Assembly: GCA_031262285.1 (NCBI GenBank)
Contig: JAISHZ010000237.1
Coordinates: 1 to 10,365, forward strand
Reading direction: 5' to 3'
DNA from: Lachnospiraceae bacterium
Lineage (GTDB): Bacteria > Bacillota_A > Clostridia > Lachnospirales > Lachnospiraceae
Length of the DNA stretch: 10,365 nt
The position numbers and the translations under genes are program-made. The notes under the pieces were generated by a model. It was not told where the DNA came from. It was given only the letters and a program-made list of their open reading frames with translations, and made no database searches. Positions 6,764 to 10,365 of this stretch are shown piece after piece; position 1 is the first letter of the stretch; the number at the start of each line of letters is the position of its first letter.

Positions 6764-6931
6764 GTAAAATGCGCTATTGTGCATAGCTATACTCATTTTT
6801 GTACCGCTACGCGCAAAAAAGCCGTCAATTAAGCGTTTTAGATGATCATTTTTTGACGTAAAAGGTTTTTGTACTCAGTAAGGGGATTGTAAGCAGCAGG
6901 GTAAAATCTAAGAGAACGGGGTGAAGCGTTA
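6764..6931 (+). other. Long untranslated leader of rpoB
   Basis: About 160 nt lie between the expected transcription start and the rpoB ATG, and I see no supported reading frame in them. CGTCAA (6823-6828) can pair with TTGACG (6853-6858) around a 24-nt loop containing TGATCA. The right arm is preceded, not followed, by a T-run, so this is not a standard terminator. TTTTTGTAC occurs twice (6796-6804 and 6866-6874). No known riboswitch or leader family was recognised. The ribosome binding site is GGGGTG (6918-6923), eight bases before the ATG. Confidence 0.5.
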
Positions 6932-9900
6932 ATGGAAAAGAACAGAATACGACCGATTGCGAACAGCAAGAATATGCGTATGAGTTACTCAAAACAAAAA
7001 GAAGTTTTACAGATGCCCAACTTGATTGAAGTCCAAAAAGATTCCTATCAATGGTTTCTTAATGAAGGATTGAGAGAAGTATTTGATGACATTTCGCCGA
7101 TCGCGGATTACAGCGGACATCTGAGTTTGGAATTTGTGGATTTTGAACTTTGCAAAAACGATGTCAAATATTCGATCACGGAATGCAAAGAACGAGATGC
7201 CAATTATGCTGCCCCTTTAAAGGTTAAGGTTCGACTATACAACAAAGACAAGGAAGAAATCAACGAACATGAGATCTTCATGGGTGATTTACCGCTAATG
7301 ACCGATACCGGAACCTTTGTGGTCAACGGTGCGGAGAGAGTAATCGTCAGTCAGTTGGTGCGTTCCCCCGGTATCTACTACTCCATCGGTCATGACAAAA
7401 TTGGTAAAAGACTTTTTTCCTGCACAGTAATACCCAATCGTGGCGCATGGTTAGAGTATGAGACTGACTCTAATGATGTCTTTTACGTACGTGTTGATCG
7501 TACTAGGAAAGTCCCGATTACGGTATTGATCCGTGCGCTGGGAATTGGCACGAATGATGAAATTCGTGAAGTGTTCGGCGATGAACCTAAGATGGAAGCT
7601 AGCCTTGCCAAAGACACAGCGGAAAGTTACCAAGAAGGTCTCTTGGAATTATATAAAAAGATACGCCCCGGCGAACCATTAAGCGTAGAAAGTGCGGAGA
7701 ATCTCATCCATTCCATGTTTTTTGATCCCAGAAGATATGATTTGGCGAGAGTAGGACGCTACAAATTCAACAAAAAACTTGCGATGCGTAATCGTATTCG
7801 TGATCGCATTCTTTCCGATGATGTGGTTGATCACGAGACAGGTGAGATTCTTGCGCTTGCGGGCACGAAAGTAACGCTTGAGCTTGCGGATCAGATTCAG
7901 AATTGTGCGGTTCCGTTTGTGATGATTGAAACAGAAGAACGCAATGTTCGCGTGATCTCCAATATGATGGTGGACATGACTCACTACGTGGATTGTGACC
8001 CGAAGCAATTGGGCATTCATGAACAAGTATTTTATCCTGTTTTGAAGCAGCTACTGGATGAATATGCTTCCGATCCGGAGAAACTTGCAGAAGCCATTAA
8101 GAAAAATGCCGCAAAGTTGGTGCCCAAATATATTACCAAAGAAGATATCATTGCTTCTATCAATTACAATGTCCATTTAGAATACGGCATCGGGAATGAC
8201 GACGACATTGACCACTTAGGTAATCGTCGTATCCGTGCAGTCGGTGAACTGTTACAGAACCAATACCGTATTGGTCTTTCCAGAATGGAACGAGTCGTAC
8301 GAGAGAGAATGACTACCCATGATTCCGAAGATATTTCACCGCAGGCATTGATTAATATCAAACCGGTGACCGCAGCGGTCAAAGAATTTTTCGGATCTTC
8401 GCAGCTCTCTCAGTTTATGGATCAAAACAACCCTTTGGGTGAATTAACACATAAGAGACGACTTTCCGCCTTAGGACCGGGAGGTCTATCGAGAGAACGT
8501 GCCGGTTTCGAGGTACGTGACGTGCATTATTCCCACTATGGCAGAATGTGCCCGATTGAGACTCCGGAAGGTCCCAACATCGGTTTGATCAACTCATTGG
8601 CTAGTTACGCACGGATCAATGAGTACGGTTTTGTGGAAGCACCTTACCGCAAGATAGACAAAAGCGATCCTGCGAATCCTCGCGTAACAGACGATGTGGT
8701 TTATATGACCGCAGATGAAGAGGACAATTATCATGTTGCCCAGGCGAATGAATTGTTAGACGAGGAAGGGCACTTTGTAAGAAATTCCGTAGCCGGTAGA
8801 TTTCGCGAAGAAACACAGGAATATCCCAAGGAAATGTACGATTACATGGACGTTTCCCCTAAGATGGTATTTAGTGTAGCGACCGCATTGATTCCGTTCC
8901 TTGAAAACGACGACGCGAATCGTGCGCTGATGGGCTCCAATATGCAACGGCAGGCAGTGCCTCTGATGACGACGCAAGCGCCTGCAGTCGGAACCGGTAT
9001 GGAAGTCAAAGCAGCGGTTGACTCGGGTGTATGTATTATCGCAAAGGATGATGGAGTCGTTACTTATGTAGATTCCCGCAATATTAAGGTTCAATATGAC
9101 AGCGGGGAGACAGAAGAGTTTCGTTTATCGAAGTTTACACGAAGCAATCAATCCAACTGCTACAATCAGAAGCCAATCGTGATGAAAGGGCAGCGTTTTA
9201 TTAAGGGAGAAGTCATTGCAGATGGTCCGTCTACCTGTCAAGGGGAACTGGCACTTGGTAAGAATCCCCTTATCGGATTTATGACATGGGAAGGGTACAA
9301 CTACGAGGATGCTGTTTTATTAAGCGAGCGACTGGTACAAGAAGATGTTTATACTTCTGTACACATTGAAGAATACGAAGCAGAAGCCAGAGATACCAAA
9401 TTAGGACCCGAAGAAATCACACGCGACGTACCGGGCGTAGGTGATGAAGCACTCAAAGACTTAGATGAAAGAGGCATTATCAGAATCGGTGCCGAAGTAC
9501 GTGCCGGAGATATTTTGGTCGGGAAAGTCACCCCCAAAGGGGAGACGGAATTAACCGCTGAGGAACGTTTATTGCGTGCGATTTTCGGAGAAAAAGCGCG
9601 CGAAGTGCGAGATACTTCTTTGAAAGTACCTCACGGTGAATACGGTATCGTGGTAGATGCCAAGGTATTTACCAGAGAGAATAGCGACGAACTATCACCC
9701 GGTGTGAACGAATCCGTAAGGATTTACATCGCACAGAAAAGAAAGATTTCTGTGGGAGACAAAATGGCCGGACGCCATGGCAATAAAGGTGTTGTATCTA
9801 GAGTTCTTCCTGTAGAGGATATGCCATATCTTCCAAATGGTAGACCACTTGATATCGTACTCAATCCGTTGGGCGTTCCCTCTCGTATGAACATCGGGCA

Positions 9901-10365
9901 AGTGTTGGAGATCCACCTTTCTCTTGCGACCAAAGCGTTGGGATTCGATGTAGCGACACCGGTTTTTGACGGCGCGAATGAGAATGATATCATGGATACG
10001 TTGGATTTGGCGAATGATTATGTCAACTTAACATGGGAGGAATTTGAACGTAAACATAAAGAAGAACTTTTGCCGGAAGTCATGGCATATCTGTACAAGA
10101 ACCGCGCGCACCGCAAAGTTTGGAAAGGGGTACCGATCTCTCGTGACGGACGAGTTCGCTTGCGCGACGGACGGACTGGTGAATTCTTTGATAGCCCGGT
10201 TACGATCGGGCATATGCACTATTTGAAGCTGCACCACTTGGTAGACGATAAGATTCACGCACGTTCTACCGGACCATATTCGCTTGTGACGCAGCAACCT
10301 CTTGGCGGGAAAGCGCAATTTGGCGGTCAAAGGTTGGGCGAAATGGAAGTGTGGGCGCTTGAAGC
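6932..10365 (+). CDS. rpoB: DNA-directed RNA polymerase subunit beta, 3' end outside the window
   Basis: This is the beta subunit of RNA polymerase, which forms half of the active-site cleft with beta'. The frame is open for 1144 codons to the end of the window, with perhaps a hundred residues missing. Landmarks are the start [15 protein letters not shown] and the rifampicin region [18 protein letters not shown] (488-505). These are followed by H507, S512 and IETPEGPN, the active-site acidic pair E792/D793 in [17 protein letters not shown] (942-953) with K944 and K952, and [10 protein letters not shown] near the end. Residues equivalent to E. coli D516, H526 and S531 are wild type, so no rifampicin-resistance substitution is seen there. 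A segment at about 1021-1075 is longer than in B. subtilis and resembles Clostridia (Lachnospiraceae) RpoB. It has its own promoter, and rpoC is expected downstream. Confidence 0.98.
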   Translation, partial: MEKNRIRPIANSKNMRMSYSKQKEVLQMPNLIEVQKDSYQWFLNEGLREVFDDISPIADYSGHLSLEFVDFELCKNDVKYSITECKERDANYAAPLKVKVRLYNKDKEEINEHEIFMGDLPLMTDTGTFVVNGAERVIVSQLVRSPGIYYSIGHDKIGKRLFSCTVIPNRGAWLEYETDSNDVFYVRVDRTRKVPITVLIRALGIGTNDEIREVFGDEPKMEASLAKDTAESYQEGLLELYKKIRPGEPLSVESAENLIHSMFFDPRRYDLARVGRYKFNKKLAMRNRIRDRILSDDVVDHETGEILALAGTKVTLELADQIQNCAVPFVMIETEERNVRVISNMMVDMTHYVDCDPKQLGIHEQVFYPVLKQLLDEYASDPEKLAEAIKKNAAKLVPKYITKEDIIASINYNVHLEYGIGNDDDIDHLGNRRIRAVGELLQNQYRIGLSRMERVVRERMTTHDSEDISPQALINIKPVTAAVKEFFGSSQLSQFMDQNNPLGELTHKRRLSALGPGGLSRERAGFEVRDVHYSHYGRMCPIETPEGPNIGLINSLASYARINEYGFVEAPYRKIDKSDPANPRVTDDVVYMTADEEDNYHVAQANELLDEEGHFVRNSVAGRFREETQEYPKEMYDYMDVSPKMVFSVATALIPFLENDDANRALMGSNMQRQAVPLMTTQAPAVGTGMEVKAAVDSGVCIIAKDDGVVTYVDSRNIKVQYDSGETEEFRLSKFTRSNQSNCYNQKPIVMKGQRFIKGEVIADGPSTCQGELALGKNPLIGFMTWEGYNYEDAVLLSERLVQEDVYTSVHIEEYEAEARDTKLGPEEITRDVPGVGDEALKDLDERGIIRIGAEVRAGDILVGKVTPKGETELTAEERLLRAIFGEKAREVRDTSLKVPHGEYGIVVDAKVFTRENSDELSPGVNESVRIYIAQKRKISVGDKMAGRHGNKGVVSRVLPVEDMPYLPNGRPLDIVLNPLGVPSRMNIGQVLEIHLSLATKALGFDVATPVFDGANENDIMDTLDLANDYVNLTWEEFERKHKEELLPEVMAYLYKNRAHRKVWKGVPISRDGRVRLRDGRTGEFFDSPVTIGHMHYLKLHHLVDDKIHARSTGPYSLVTQQPLGGKAQFGGQRLGEMEVWALE

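Noticed and set aside
6853..6881. Second promoter within the rpoB leader (TTGACG)
   Set aside because: No acceptable -10 box occurs at 16-18 bp spacing; the nearest candidates (TCAGTA, CAGTAA) are poor.
8393..8470. Rifampicin-resistance allele in rpoB
   Set aside because: Residues equivalent to D516, H526 and S531 are unchanged. The Gly at the position of E. coli S522 lies at a site that also varies in other bacteria, such as Ala in B. subtilis.
7451..10330. Minus-strand open frames of 60-115 codons inside rpoB
   Set aside because: They are antisense shadows of a continuous, well-conserved rpoB frame and have no recognisable protein motifs.
1..10365. CRISPR array, insertion sequence, tRNA or rRNA gene
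   Set aside because: No regularly spaced repeats, transposase-like protein, terminal inverted repeats or RNA-gene sequence were recognised.

Overview
The window looks like chromosome from a Gram-positive Clostridia-type bacterium, most likely close to Lachnospiraceae. The grounds are strong AAGGAGG-type ribosome binding sites, a Firmicutes-style L10 leader RNA ahead of rplJ, and an RpoB whose N-terminus and C-terminal insertion resemble Clostridia proteins. The taxon is an inference from recalled protein features, not from a search. All recognised genes lie on the + strand.

Left part (1-5345): an accessory sensing and transport module. It holds the 3' part of a large FtsX/MacB-type ABC permease, its ATPase, an OmpR-family response regulator and a two-TM sensor histidine kinase. 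The ATPase follows the permease by 75 nt. The regulator follows the ATPase by 76 nt and needs an internal ATG to get a good ribosome binding site. The kinase is set apart by 187 nt containing a long imperfect palindrome, and it lacks a clear Shine-Dalgarno. The likely job is detection of, and response to, an envelope-acting compound such as an antimicrobial peptide. The substrate cannot be read from the sequence, and the architecture does not match the classical BceAB-RS module.

Middle part (5346-6720): the rplJ-rplL unit. It has a near-consensus promoter (TTGACA, 17 bp, TGCTATAGT), an L10-binding leader RNA, an intrinsic terminator inside the leader and a candidate antiterminator that overlaps both. 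It then runs through L10, L7/L12 and a terminator. The sequence supports L10/L12 autoregulation by transcription attenuation.

Right part (6721-10365): rpoB with its own strong extended -10 promoter, a long (about 160 nt) untranslated leader, and 1144 codons of the RNA polymerase beta subunit before the window ends. The rifampicin-binding region reads as wild type. rplK, rplA, nusG and secE, which precede rplJ in many Firmicutes, are not within the 5.6 kb upstream. The ABC/two-component module sits there instead.

I found no mobile element, CRISPR array, tRNA, rRNA or clear new defence-type system. The most rewarding items are the detailed attenuator architecture, a degenerate palindromic repeat found after both two-component genes, the non-Bce make-up of the sensing module and the rpoB leader.
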